Assembly: GCA_024690605.1 (NCBI GenBank) | Contig: JAILOV010000034.1 | Location: 56,760-120,759 of the forward strand | DNA: 64,000 nucleotides | Reading direction: 5' to 3' | From: Lachnospiraceae bacterium | GTDB lineage: Bacteria; Bacillota; Clostridia; Lachnospirales; Lachnospiraceae | Shown: positions 36,279 through 44,414 of the stretch, piece after piece | How positions within the stretch are numbered: the stretch's first letter is position 1 | Layout of the letters: each line of letters opens with the position of its first letter | Notes under the pieces: generated by a model | Seen by the model: the letters and a program-made list of their open reading frames with translations, nothing else | The model's database searches: none | What the model was told of the DNA's origin: nothing | Translations under genes and position numbers: made by a program

Positions 36279-36989
36279 ATGATGACTTCTTCCGAACTGA
36301 AGCACTTTTCCCAGAGAAAACTGAGCGGAAAGTATGGTGTCACGATCGCGGTGACACTTACGGTGTTTGTCAGCAACCTGTTGCTGTCCATGATCGTGCA
36401 GTGGCTGGTCCCCCCGGACAGCGTGGCGCTGTTCTTTGCCTACACGGTCGTGGTGTTCCTGGTGGACCTGCTTTTCGGGCTTCTGGTGTCCGGACGCACC
36501 TATCTCTACATGAACATCCTCTATGACCGCGAGGTTTCTTTTGCGGATCTGAAGCAGGGATTTCTGGAGCACCCGGAAAAGGCGATGTTTCTGCAGCTGC
36601 CCTTTGCGCTGGCAGGCAGTCTTGCCACGACCCCCGTGGAGTTTTACCAGATCTTTTATTACAACAGACAGCAGGCGGATCGCAACATGCTCTTTCTCTG
36701 CATGCTGATCGGCACGGCCGGTATCATCGTGAGTGTGATCCTGGAGCTCGTCTTTTCGCAGGTGTTTTACCTGCTGCATGATTTTCCGGAAAAGGCGGTA
36801 CCTGACCTGTTCCGTGCGAGTGCGAAACTGATGCGCGGGCACAAAGGGCAGTATTTTCTGCTGCTTCTCAGCTATGTGCCGTGGCTGATGCTCTCGGCAA
36901 TGCTTTTCTTCATCCCCGCGCTCTTTATCATTTCACAGATGTATGCCGCGCAGACGGCGTTCTATCAGAATCTGACGGGAAGAAAATAA
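36279..36989 (+). CDS. DUF975-like integral membrane protein
   Basis: The 236-residue protein begins with the family-like SSELKHFSQRKLSGKYGVTIAVTLTVFVS and has about five or six TM helices (near 20-45, 50-75, 105-125, 145-170, 200-225). It shares the arrangement of DUF975 proteins: ELK-x-A/S-R-x-L-x-G-x-(W/Y) then TMs and a cytoplasmic loop with FRASAKLMRGHKGQYF. Function is unknown. Two ATG codons in tandem (36279, 36282) leave the exact start open. It lies 38 bases after the SprA-like gene. Confidence 0.65.
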   Translation: MMTSSELKHFSQRKLSGKYGVTIAVTLTVFVSNLLLSMIVQWLVPPDSVALFFAYTVVVFLVDLLFGLLVSGRTYLYMNILYDREVSFADLKQGFLEHPEKAMFLQLPFALAGSLATTPVEFYQIFYYNRQQADRNMLFLCMLIGTAGIIVSVILELVFSQVFYLLHDFPEKAVPDLFRASAKLMRGHKGQYFLLLLSYVPWLMLSAMLFFIPALFIISQMYAAQTAFYQNLTGRK

Positions 36990-37019
36990 AAAAGGCACTC
37001 GCCATGCCGACGAGTGCCG
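36985..37019 (-). terminator. Rho-independent terminator after cysK
   Basis: On the minus strand the stem GGCACTCG/CGAGTGCC (37019-37012 with 37002-36995) is followed by TTTTTTATTTTC. It ends the cysK transcript and lies directly behind the DUF975 stop. Confidence 0.85.
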
Positions 37020-37035
37020 AAACAATACTGCTCGT

Positions 37036-37971
37036 TTATCCCGCAAAGAGTGGTGTTGATAAGTACCGGTCGCCGGAATCGGGCAGGAGAATGACGATGT
37101 TTTTGCCGGCAAATTCCGGACGTTTGGCGATCTGTACGGCCGCGGCAAGCGCAGCACCCGAGGAGATGCCGACCAGAATGCCCTCCGTCAGAGCGAATTC
37201 CTTGCCTTTTGCAAAGGAATCCTCGTTGCTGATGCGCAGGATCTCATCATAGACGCCGGTGTCCAGAGTCTTGGGAACGAACCCGGCTCCGATGCCCTGG
37301 ATCTTGTGCGGTCCGGGCTTGTCACCGGAGAGGACCGCGGAGGCATCCGGTTCGACCGCGAAGATCTTCACATCCGGATTCTTTTCCTTCAGATATTTGC
37401 CGACACCGGTGATGGTGCCGCCGGTACCGACGCCCGCGATGAAAGCGTCCACATTGCCGCCGGCGTCCTCCCAGATCTCGGGACCCGTTGTCTCGTAGTG
37501 GATCTTCGGATTGGCGGGATTTTCAAACTGTCCGAGGATCACCGCGTTCGGGATCTTCTTCTGCAGCTCCTCAGCTTTGGCGATCGCGCCCTTCATCCCC
37601 TGTGCGCCCTCGGTAAGCACAAGTTCCGCACCGTAAGCCTTGAGAAGATTGCGCCGCTCCACGCTCATGGTGTCGGGCAGTGTCAGGATCGCGCGATAGC
37701 CCTTTGCCGTGGCGACCGCAGCCAGACCGATGCCGGTGTTTCCCGACGTCGGTTCAATGATCGTCGCGCCGGGGCTGATCTTTCCGCTCGCTTCCGCATC
37801 CTCGATCATGGCGAGCGCGATGCGGTCTTTGACGCTGCCCGCAGGATTGAGATATTCCAGTTTGGCGATCAGATGCGCGCCGGTGACGCCCTCCTTTTCC
37901 GCAAAACGGCTGATCTCCAGCAGGGGGGTGTGACCGATCAGTTCTGTCGCTGTTTTTCTGATGTTAGCCAT
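37036..37971 (-). CDS. cysK: Cysteine synthase (O-acetylserine sulfhydrylase)
   Basis: This PLP enzyme makes cysteine from O-acetylserine and sulfide. It has 311 residues, the standard length. The PLP lysine is K48 in NPAGSVKDR; the substrate loop [11 protein letters not shown], the phosphate-binding [13 protein letters not shown] and the C-terminal [10 protein letters not shown] are all present. GGAGGAG lies 6 bases before the ATG. A 38-bp inverted repeat just upstream may carry its regulator site. It is followed by a terminator, so it is monocistronic. Confidence 0.96.
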   Translation of the reverse strand: MANIRKTATELIGHTPLLEISRFAEKEGVTGAHLIAKLEYLNPAGSVKDRIALAMIEDAEASGKISPGATIIEPTSGNTGIGLAAVATAKGYRAILTLPDTMSVERRNLLKAYGAELVLTEGAQGMKGAIAKAEELQKKIPNAVILGQFENPANPKIHYETTGPEIWEDAGGNVDAFIAGVGTGGTITGVGKYLKEKNPDVKIFAVEPDASAVLSGDKPGPHKIQGIGAGFVPKTLDTGVYDEILRISNEDSFAKGKEFALTEGILVGISSGAALAAAVQIAKRPEFAGKNIVILLPDSGDRYLSTPLFAG

Positions 37972-37990
37972 AGCGTTCTCCTCCGTTTTC

Positions 37991-38028
37991 TTATTTCATA
38001 GTAATACACTGGGAATACAATGAAATAA
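37991..38028. promoter_or_regulatory. 38-bp hyphenated inverted repeat upstream of cysK
   Basis: TTATTTCAT (37991-37999) and ATGAAATAA (38020-38028) are perfect 9-base arms 20 bases apart, ending 20 bases before the cysK start. A promoter reading toward cysK (TTTCAT, 16 bases, TACTAT) would fall inside it. It does not fit the CymR consensus well. Confidence 0.5.
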
Positions 38029-38070
38029 GCTTACAGCAAATCCGTGAAGTTGTCAATGGGTGATCGGGGA

Positions 38071-39429
38071 TCAGGCGTCGAAGATTTTTCGGAGCTTTTT
38101 CATTTCATGATAGTAGGCGGGAATGAGGAACAGATCCGCCGCGACCCACGCGCAGGGATTGGCGAAGCTTGCCCCGAGAAAGCCGAGGGTGGGGACCAGC
38201 GCGACGGCAACGGCGATGCGGGCGATCATCTCGCAGACACCGGCAAGAATGGCAAAGGTGGGAAATCCGAGTCCCTGGATCAGGAAACGGACGATGTTGA
38301 CCAGTGCCAGCGGAATGTAGAAAGCGCCGTTGATCAGCAGATAGCGGCGCGCCTCATCGAGCACGACCGTTTCTCCCGCGTCCAGAAACAGCGACGCGAG
38401 GCTGCGCCCGAAGAAGATCAGTACGATAAACGCCGCCACGGAATAAATACAGCCGAGCAGGACACAATCCCGGAGTCCTTCGCCGACGCGGTCGAGACGC
38501 TTGGCTCCCACATGCTGCCCGCCCCAGGTGGACATGGTCTGTCCCATGGCATCATAGGGACAGGTCAGGAACATGCTCACGCGCCCGGACGCCGTGATGG
38601 CGGCGACGGAATCGGCGCCCAGTCCGTTGACGGCTGTCTGCAGCACGACCGCGCCGATCGCCGTGATCGAATACTGCAGCCCCATCGGCAGACCCATGGA
38701 GAGCAGGAGCCGCATCAGATGGGAGTCCGCACGGGTCTCGCGCGGCTTAAAGCGCAGGATCTCCATTTCGCGGATGATGTAGACAAGACAGCAGACCCCG
38801 GAAACGGCCTGCGAGATCACGGTCGCGAGCGCCGCGCCGAAGACTCCCATGTGGAAGACCAGGATGAACAGCAGATCCAGCCCGATGTTGACAAAGGATG
38901 CCGCTACCAGAAAGATGACCGGGTGGCGGGAATCCCCCAGCGCGCGGATGATGCTGGCCAACAGGTTGAAGAAGATGGTGACCGGGATCCCGAGAAAGAT
39001 CACCAGGATATAGGTGTATGCAAAGGAGAACACATCGGCGGGTGTGTTCATGAGCGTGAGGATCTGTCGGCAGAGCAGGCTGACCAGAACCGTGACAAAG
39101 AGCGCAAGGCCGACGGAAAGCCAGGCGGCATTGGCGACGAAGCGCCGCAGGTTCACATAGTCTCTGGCGCCGAAGCGCTGCGCGATCGGTATGGCAAATC
39201 CACCGCAGACGCCCATGCAGAAACCGACGATCAGAAAATTGATCGAACCGGTCGAACCGACGCCCGCCAGAGCGAATTTCCCGAGAAAGCGCCCGACGAT
39301 CATCGTGTCGATCAGTGTGTAGAACTGCTGGAAGAGATTGCCGAGAAGAAGCGGAAAAGAAAAGCCGAGAAGCAATTTCATCGGCTTTCCTTCTGTCAGA
39401 TCCCGGACTGTTTTTGACTGTTCAGCCAT
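38071..39429 (-). CDS. MATE family efflux transporter
   Basis: This is a Na+- or H+-coupled antiporter of 452 residues with 12 predicted TM helices in two homologous halves, each starting with a P-(L/M)-(L/G)-x-x-N/Q type segment (SFPLLLGNLFQQFYTLIDTMIVGRFLG and GLPMGLQYSITAIGAVVLQ). Family members export cationic drugs, toxins or metabolites. The start overlaps the end of the carbamate kinase gene by 8 bases, so the two form one transcript. Substrate unknown. Confidence 0.92.
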   Translation of the reverse strand: MAEQSKTVRDLTEGKPMKLLLGFSFPLLLGNLFQQFYTLIDTMIVGRFLGKFALAGVGSTGSINFLIVGFCMGVCGGFAIPIAQRFGARDYVNLRRFVANAAWLSVGLALFVTVLVSLLCRQILTLMNTPADVFSFAYTYILVIFLGIPVTIFFNLLASIIRALGDSRHPVIFLVAASFVNIGLDLLFILVFHMGVFGAALATVISQAVSGVCCLVYIIREMEILRFKPRETRADSHLMRLLLSMGLPMGLQYSITAIGAVVLQTAVNGLGADSVAAITASGRVSMFLTCPYDAMGQTMSTWGGQHVGAKRLDRVGEGLRDCVLLGCIYSVAAFIVLIFFGRSLASLFLDAGETVVLDEARRYLLINGAFYIPLALVNIVRFLIQGLGFPTFAILAGVCEMIARIAVAVALVPTLGFLGASFANPCAWVAADLFLIPAYYHEMKKLRKIFDA

Positions 39430-40363
39430 GACGGATCAAGGTCCCCGTCTTTCCTTTCATCGCGTCCGAAACGGCTTCGATGGAGGTGATCAGCACTTGT
39501 CCCGAAGGGCATTTTTCCAGATAGGTGATCGCCGCACGGATCTTGGGAAGCATGTCGGTTTCTCCGAACTCTCCCGCCCGGATGCAGTCCAGCGCCTGCG
39601 CGATGTTCATCTCTTCGATCGGCGTCTGCTCATCCGTTTTAAAACCGGAATAAACGCAAGGCACCGATGTCAGGATGATGAGCTCCGCCGCGTTCAGATC
39701 GATGGCGAGAGCACCGGCGATCTCATCCTTTTCGATCACGGCGCTGGCGCCCTTCAGCTGGTGGTTCTGTTCGATCACCGGGATCCCGCCGCCGCCGCAG
39801 GCGATCACATGGGCGCCGTTGTCCGCGAGCATGCGGATGATCTCGCTCTCCACGATGCGGATCGGGCGCGGTGCGGCGACCACGCGCAGAAAGCCCTTGC
39901 CGGGCACTTCCTTGACGAAATTGCCTTTTTTGATCTCGCCGTCCGCCTCTTCCCTGCTCATCAGCCGGCCGATCGCTTTGGTCGGCGTGTAGAATGCGTC
40001 GTCATAGGGATCTACGGTGACCTGCGTGAGGACCGTGCCCACGGGCGTCGCGTCGCCTCGTGACAGCAGTGCGCTTTTCAGTGCGTTCTGCAGATCATAA
40101 CCGACATAGCCCTGACTCATGGCGCTGCAGACAGACATCGGTGCGAGAGTGTAGACGTTGTTCAGGCGGTGCAGCTCCGTCATGGCCTTGTGGATCATGC
40201 TGACCTGCGGCCCGTTGGAATGGGTGATCGTGAGCTGACGCTCATCCGCCGCCAGATCCGCAAGAGCCCCGGCGGTTGCCCGAACGGCCTCCCATTGCTT
40301 CAATGTGTTGACGCCGAGCGCCTCATGCCCCAGTGCGACGACTGTCTTTTTCTCCTTTGCCAT
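39422..40363 (-). CDS. arcC: Carbamate kinase-like protein
   Basis: Carbamate kinase makes ATP from carbamoyl phosphate and ADP. The 313-residue protein has the amino-acid-kinase fold with TPTKAIGR, the RIVESEII segment and the ATP-site ACGGGGIPVI. The first glycine-rich motif is THSNGPQVS where typical ArcC reads THGNGPQVG, a change near the phosphate site that may alter activity. No arcA or arcB is nearby; instead a MATE transporter gene overlaps its 3' end. GGGGAG ribosome site and a good promoter precede it. Confidence 0.85.
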   Translation of the reverse strand: MAKEKKTVVALGHEALGVNTLKQWEAVRATAGALADLAADERQLTITHSNGPQVSMIHKAMTELHRLNNVYTLAPMSVCSAMSQGYVGYDLQNALKSALLSRGDATPVGTVLTQVTVDPYDDAFYTPTKAIGRLMSREEADGEIKKGNFVKEVPGKGFLRVVAAPRPIRIVESEIIRMLADNGAHVIACGGGGIPVIEQNHQLKGASAVIEKDEIAGALAIDLNAAELIILTSVPCVYSGFKTDEQTPIEEMNIAQALDCIRAGEFGETDMLPKIRAAITYLEKCPSGQVLITSIEAVSDAMKGKTGTLIRHG

Positions 40364-40413
40364 GCTGTTCTCCCCGGCTTTTCTTCCGTTTTCCGCAGTT
40401 TACGGGTGCTTTC

Positions 40414-40441
40414 AGTATAACAGAACGGCCGGGCAAGTCAA
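40414..40441 (-). promoter_or_regulatory. Sigma-A type promoter for arcC-MATE
   Basis: On the minus strand TTGACT (40441-40436), 16-base spacer, TATACT (40419-40414), about 50 bases before the arcC ATG. Confidence 0.7.
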
Positions 40442-40480
40442 TTACGGAATGAGGCGGCACAACCTGGCGCGTCGGACCTA

Positions 40481-40509
40481 TTGACGGACGCAAGATATTG
40501 TTGTATAAT
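40481..40509 (+). promoter_or_regulatory. Sigma-A type promoter for metK
   Basis: TTGACG (40481-40486), 17-base spacer, perfect TATAAT (40504-40509). The transcript start falls just before the SAM riboswitch. Confidence 0.85.
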
Positions 40510-40517
40510 TTAAAAAT

Positions 40518-40677
40518 CTCATATTCAGAGTGGTGGAGATACATAGGATCGATGAAGCCACGGCAACCCCTCGGAGAAACCGGGGAAGGTGCCAACCTGA
40601 GCGCAGCGCGAGCAATATGAGGATTTGATTGAGATCGGGTCCGTCTGTTGCGAAGCAGGCGGACTTATTCTTTTGAT
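40518..40677 (+). ncRNA. SAM-I (S-box) riboswitch with terminator platform
   Basis: The aptamer runs from P1 5' strand CTCATATT (40518-40525) to its complement AATATGAG (40614-40621). Between them are the S-box conserved segments: AGAGTGGTGGAG, GATGAAGCCACGGCAACC with the kink-turn and pseudoknot partner, and GGAAGGTGCCAACCTGAGC. It binds S-adenosylmethionine and turns off the downstream SAM synthetase gene by stabilising the terminator at 40639-40677. Confidence 0.95.
40639..40677 (+). terminator. Riboswitch terminator upstream of metK
   Basis: GTCCGTCTG (40639-40647) pairs with CAGGCGGAC (40656-40664), one G-U pair, followed by TTATTCTTTTGAT. It lies between the aptamer and the metK ribosome site. 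Confidence 0.8.
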
Positions 40678-40729
40678 ATAAGTCACATCGCGCGGGATTT
40701 ATATCGCCTGTCCGAAAGGAGGACAACCC

Positions 40730-41917
40730 ATGGACAAGTACATCTTTACATCCGAGTCCGTCACGGAGGGACATCCCGACAAGATCTGTGACAACATTTC
40801 CGACGCGATCCTGGACGCCTGCATGGCGGGTGATCCGATGAGCCGTGTCGCCTGCGAGACCACGACCTGCACGGGATTCGTGCTGATCACCGGGGAGATC
40901 ACGACCAAGGCAAAGGTGGACTACGCGAAGATCGCGCGCGACACGATCATCGACATCGGTTATGACAGCTCCGACAAGGGCTTTGACGGCAACACCTGCG
41001 CGGTCTTTGTCGCACTGGATCAGCAGTCCGCCGACATCGCGATGGGCGTCGACAAGGCGCTGGAGGCCAGAGAGAACACCATGACGGACGAGCAGATCGA
41101 GGCGATCGGCGCGGGCGATCAGGGCATGATGTTCGGCTATGCCACCAATGAGACGGACACACTGATGCCCTACGCGATCGATCTCGCGCACAAGTTGACA
41201 CGGAAACTCACCGAGGTCCGCAAGAACGGCACGCTTCCCTATCTGCGTGCGGACGGCAAGAGCCAGGTATCCGTGGAATATGACGAGAACGGCAAGCCGG
41301 TCCGTCTGGAAGCGATCGTCATCTCGACGCAGCATGATGACAAGGTCACGCAGGAACAGATCCATCAGGATATCCGCAAATATGTCATCGACGCCGTCGT
41401 GGATGCGAAGATGGTGGATGACAAGACCAAGGTGTTCATCAATCCGACCGGCCGCTTCGTGATCGGCGGACCGCAGGGCGATGCCGGACTGACCGGCCGC
41501 AAGATCATCGTCGACACCTATGGCGGCGCGGCCCGTCATGGCGGCGGAGCCTTCTCCGGTAAGGACTGCACCAAGGTTGACAGAAGCGCTGCGTATGCGG
41601 CACGCTATGTTGCCAAGAACATTGTCGCGGCGGGACTCGCCGACAAGTGCGAGATCCAGCTCTCCTATGCGATCGGTGTGGCGCAGCCGACCTCCGTTCT
41701 GGTCGACACCTTCGGAACGGGCAAGGTCTCCAATGAGAAGCTTGTCGAGGCGGTGAGAAAGAACTTTGACCTGCGGCCGGCGGGGATCATCAAGATGCTG
41801 GATCTGCGCAGGCCGATCTACAGGCAGACGGCTGCGTACGGTCACTTCGGCAGGAACGATCTGAATCTTCCCTGGGAGAAGACGGATAAGGCGGAAGCGC
41901 TGAAAGCAAGCGTTTGA
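40730..41917 (+). CDS. metK: S-adenosylmethionine synthetase
   Basis: This enzyme makes SAM from methionine and ATP. The 395 residues include the methionine/ATP-site SEGHPDK-type motif ([15 protein letters not shown]), the flexible-loop hexapeptide GAGDQG, and the P-loop-like GGGAFSGKD, with [20 protein letters not shown] between them. AAAGGAGG lies 9 bases before the ATG. It is controlled by the SAM-I riboswitch and closed by a strong terminator. Confidence 0.98.
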   Translation: MDKYIFTSESVTEGHPDKICDNISDAILDACMAGDPMSRVACETTTCTGFVLITGEITTKAKVDYAKIARDTIIDIGYDSSDKGFDGNTCAVFVALDQQSADIAMGVDKALEARENTMTDEQIEAIGAGDQGMMFGYATNETDTLMPYAIDLAHKLTRKLTEVRKNGTLPYLRADGKSQVSVEYDENGKPVRLEAIVISTQHDDKVTQEQIHQDIRKYVIDAVVDAKMVDDKTKVFINPTGRFVIGGPQGDAGLTGRKIIVDTYGGAARHGGGAFSGKDCTKVDRSAAYAARYVAKNIVAAGLADKCEIQLSYAIGVAQPTSVLVDTFGTGKVSNEKLVEAVRKNFDLRPAGIIKMLDLRRPIYRQTAAYGHFGRNDLNLPWEKTDKAEALKASV

Positions 41918-41943
41918 TCGACAGCTGAAAGGTGAATGGGAGG

Positions 41944-41978
41944 GGAGCAGTGATCCTTGCGATCGCTGCTCCTTTTTT
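41944..41978 (+). terminator. Rho-independent terminator after metK
   Basis: GGAGCAGTGATC (41944-41955) pairs with GATCGCTGCTCC (41961-41972), one G-T wobble, followed by TTTTTT. Confidence 0.9.
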
Positions 41979-41980
41979 GA

Positions 41981-42298
41981 TCAGAGGAGAGTGATCAGCC
42001 GCTCGACGATGAACACGGCGGCGCAGGCCGCGAGCGCGACCGTGAGGAGACTCTTTTTTCTGACAGCGAGCACGACAGCGGTGAGGAATCCTGCGACCGA
42101 ACCCGCGTGGGTGTCCGCGGAGGAAAGGATCGCGGGAAACGTCATCGCCGCAAGGCAGGCGTAGGGAATGTAGAAAAGAAAACTCCTGATGAAGGGGCTG
42201 GTGATCTCGCGGCGGAACAGCGCGAGGGGCAGAAGCCGGATCAGATAGGTGGTGCCGGCCATGACCAGGATGTAGGCCGCAAGATGGACGGTGCTCAT
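41981..42298 (-). CDS. azlD: AzlD, branched-chain amino acid exporter small subunit
   Basis: The 105-residue membrane protein has three or four TM helices and the AzlD features YLIRLLPLALFRREI and SFLFYIPYACLAAMTFPAIL. It works with AzlC as a branched-chain amino acid exporter. Its ATG at 42298 overlaps the azlC stop (ATGA), so the two are coupled. A longer frame extending upstream to 42586 is only a shadow within azlC. Confidence 0.9.
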   Translation of the reverse strand: MSTVHLAAYILVMAGTTYLIRLLPLALFRREITSPFIRSFLFYIPYACLAAMTFPAILSSADTHAGSVAGFLTAVVLAVRKKSLLTVALAACAAVFIVERLITLL

Positions 42299-43017
42299 GA
42301 GGGTTCCTCCGCGTGCGGGTGAAGCAGGGCGGCAATCCCGGCAACCAGGACCGTGACGATGATGATGGCAAAGCCGGAGCTGATGTTTTTCAGGACCGGT
42401 GTCCAGCTGAGGATCGCGCGCAGAGCCATGGCGGCGAGCACCACGGCGAGGATCGCACGGTCTTCGCCTGCAGGAGGCAGGATGATCGCGAGGAACATGC
42501 CATAGATCGCGATGCCAAAGGCGGACAGAAGAAATCCCGGCAGGATCTCCCCGAGGATGCCGCCGACGAGCGCGCCGCCCGTCCATCCGGGAACCGCGAC
42601 AGCCATGGCTCCCCAGGTGTACCAGGGGGTCAGATGCCGGCGGCAGACACTGATCGCGAAGATCTCATCGGTCACGCCGTGCGCCATGAGAAGCCGCGGC
42701 GCTGTGGAAATGCCGGATGAAAGCTTTGCGGAAAGAGAAAAGGACATCAGCAGATAGCGCAGATTGATCACCAGCTGTGTGAGCGCGAGTTCAAGAAAAC
42801 TACCCCCCGCGACGATCACTTCGAGTCCGGCGAACTGGCCGGCACTGGAGAGACAGAGGAGCGAAGTGAGCGCTGACCAGAACGCGCCGATGCCGTCGCG
42901 CGATGCCGCCATGCCAAAGGTAAAGGAAACCGCAAAATAGCCGAGGGCGATCGGGACACCGTCGCGGGCGCCCTGTCGGAAATCGGTTTTTCTATCTGTC
43001 AAAATCACATCATTCAT
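42295..43017 (-). CDS. azlC: AzlC, branched-chain amino acid exporter large subunit
   Basis: The 240-residue protein has the AzlC signature near its start, FRQGARDGVPIALGYFAVSFTFG, several TM helices and the conserved SLSAKLSS and AHGVTDEIFAI segments. With AzlD it exports branched-chain amino acids or analogues. No Shine-Dalgarno sequence is visible before the ATG, and the best promoter ends only about 12 bases upstream, so the transcript may be almost leaderless. Divergent from thrH. Confidence 0.92.
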   Translation of the reverse strand: MNDVILTDRKTDFRQGARDGVPIALGYFAVSFTFGMAASRDGIGAFWSALTSLLCLSSAGQFAGLEVIVAGGSFLELALTQLVINLRYLLMSFSLSAKLSSGISTAPRLLMAHGVTDEIFAISVCRRHLTPWYTWGAMAVAVPGWTGGALVGGILGEILPGFLLSAFGIAIYGMFLAIILPPAGEDRAILAVVLAAMALRAILSWTPVLKNISSGFAIIIVTVLVAGIAALLHPHAEEPS

Positions 43018-43028
43018 GATATCATTCT

Positions 43029-43056
43029 ATTCTAATGAATATTTTCTGTTTTTCAA
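43029..43056 (-). promoter_or_regulatory. Candidate promoter for azlCD
   Basis: On the minus strand TTGAAA (43056-43051), 16-base spacer, TAGAAT (43034-43029), with a second TAGAAT directly after. The expected start site is within about 5-8 bases of the azlC ATG. Confidence 0.5.
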
Positions 43057-43082
43057 GGCGGAAGTAACGGAGGGCAAAACGG

Positions 43083-43682
43083 ATGAACATTGTTTGTCTT
43101 GATCTTGAAGGAGTACTGGTGCCGGAGATCTGGATCGCGTTTTCCGAGGCGACGGGGATCCCCGAGCTGAAACGCACGACCAGAGACGAGCCGGACTACG
43201 ACAAGCTGATGAAGTTCCGGCTGGAGATCCTTAAGGAACACGGTCTGGGATTGAAGGAGATCCGGGAGACGATCCGCGGGATCGATCCGCTGCCCGGAGC
43301 CGCAGAGTTTTTGAACGCCCTGCGCGCGCGTGTGCAGGTTCTGATCCTGAGCGACACCTTTGAGCAGTTTGCATCTCCGCTCATGGAAAAACTGGGCTGG
43401 CCCACCATCTTCTGCAATTCCCTGGAAGTGGCGGCGGACGGCGCGATCACCGGATACCGGATGCGCTGTGAAAAATCAAAGCTCACGACGGTCAGGGCAT
43501 TGCAGTCCATCGGTTTTGAGACCATCGCCGCCGGGGACAGCTTCAACGATCTCGCGATGATCGAGGCATCCAAAGCGGGCTTTCTCTTCCGCTCCACCGA
43601 TGCGATCAAAAACGCGCATCCCGAGCTGCCGGCGTTTGATGATTATGATGCGTTTCTGGCCGCGATCCTTGCGGCGCTCTGA
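43083..43682 (+). CDS. thrH: ThrH, phosphoserine phosphatase/homoserine phosphotransferase
   Basis: This HAD-family enzyme has 199 residues. Its start MNIVCLDLEGVLVPEIWIAF is almost the ThrH signature of pseudomonads, with nucleophile D7 and the unusual DLEG in place of DxDGT. ILSDTF carries motif II, the conserved Lys follows in the CEKSKLT region, and AAGDSFNDLAM is motif IV. ThrH can dephosphorylate phosphoserine and pass phosphate to homoserine, linking serine and threonine synthesis. It is 12 bases before the thioesterase gene. Confidence 0.92.
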   Translation: MNIVCLDLEGVLVPEIWIAFSEATGIPELKRTTRDEPDYDKLMKFRLEILKEHGLGLKEIRETIRGIDPLPGAAEFLNALRARVQVLILSDTFEQFASPLMEKLGWPTIFCNSLEVAADGAITGYRMRCEKSKLTTVRALQSIGFETIAAGDSFNDLAMIEASKAGFLFRSTDAIKNAHPELPAFDDYDAFLAAILAAL

Positions 43683-43694
43683 TACGGAGGGTAC

Positions 43695-44414
43695 ATGTAC
43701 ACTTTTCCATCCAGGATCCGGTACAGCGAGGTGGATGCGGAGGGATTTCTCAAGCTCCCCGCTCTCGTTGATTATCTGCAGGACTGCTCCACCTTTCAGT
43801 CGGAGGATGTGGGCTGGGGTGTTTTCCGGCTGATCTCTTCCGGTCATGCCTGGGTCGTGAACGCCTGGCAGATCGACATCAGCCGTCTGCCCAGACTGGG
43901 CGATCAGGTGATCGTCGGAACCAACCCCTATGAGATCCGCGGCTTTCTGGGTCTCCGGAATTTCTTCATGGATGCGGAGGACGGTGAGCGTCTGGTCGTC
44001 GCCAACTCCGTCTGGTCCTATCTGGATATCGAAAAGGGGATGATGGAGCGCGCGCCGGAGGAAATGAAGGAGGCCTACGGTATCGGAGAGAAACTGGACA
44101 TGGATTATCAGTCCCGCAAACTACCGATCCCCAAGGAAATCCCGGCGGAGCAGGGAGAGAAGATCGAAGTGCACACGGAGCATCTCGACACCAACCGGCA
44201 TGTCAATAACGGCCAGTTCATCCGCATCGCACTGGATGCCGCGTTCGGTGATGCACTTCCGAAGATCGCCCGCGTGCGCGCGGAATACAAGAAACAGGCG
44301 CATCTGCATGACAGTTTCTATCCGAAGATCTACCGGGACGGGCGACTGGTCCTCGTGGTACTGGGAGATGCGGAAGGTGCTCCGTACTGCACGGTGGAGG
44401 CGACTCTTGCTTAA
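43695..44414 (+). CDS. Acyl-ACP thioesterase
   Basis: The 239-residue double-hotdog thioesterase is of the plant FatA/FatB-like family found in Clostridia. The first hotdog begins IRYSEVDAEGFLKLPALVDYLQD. The second has the catalytic Asn/His segment EHLDTNRHVNNGQFI. It is likely to release fatty acids from acyl carrier protein. GGAGGGTAC ribosome site. Its last 8 bases overlap the cvfB start. Confidence 0.92.
   Translation: MYTFPSRIRYSEVDAEGFLKLPALVDYLQDCSTFQSEDVGWGVFRLISSGHAWVVNAWQIDISRLPRLGDQVIVGTNPYEIRGFLGLRNFFMDAEDGERLVVANSVWSYLDIEKGMMERAPEEMKEAYGIGEKLDMDYQSRKLPIPKEIPAEQGEKIEVHTEHLDTNRHVNNGQFIRIALDAAFGDALPKIARVRAEYKKQAHLHDSFYPKIYRDGRLVLVVLGDAEGAPYCTVEATLA

Noticed and set aside
37972..38070. 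T-box or S-box leader before cysK
   Set aside because: The stretch is about 100 bases, lacks the T-box TGGN motif and any S-box core; only an inverted repeat is present.
38044..39417. Plus-strand open frame opposite the MATE gene
   Set aside because: It is low-complexity, rich in Asp, Glu, Gly and Arg, and has no domain; the minus-strand MATE protein has all expected TM helices.
41981..42586. 201-codon frame containing AzlD
   Set aside because: Its first 96 codons overlap azlC in another frame and are rich in Arg and Pro; the real azlD start is the ATG at 42298.
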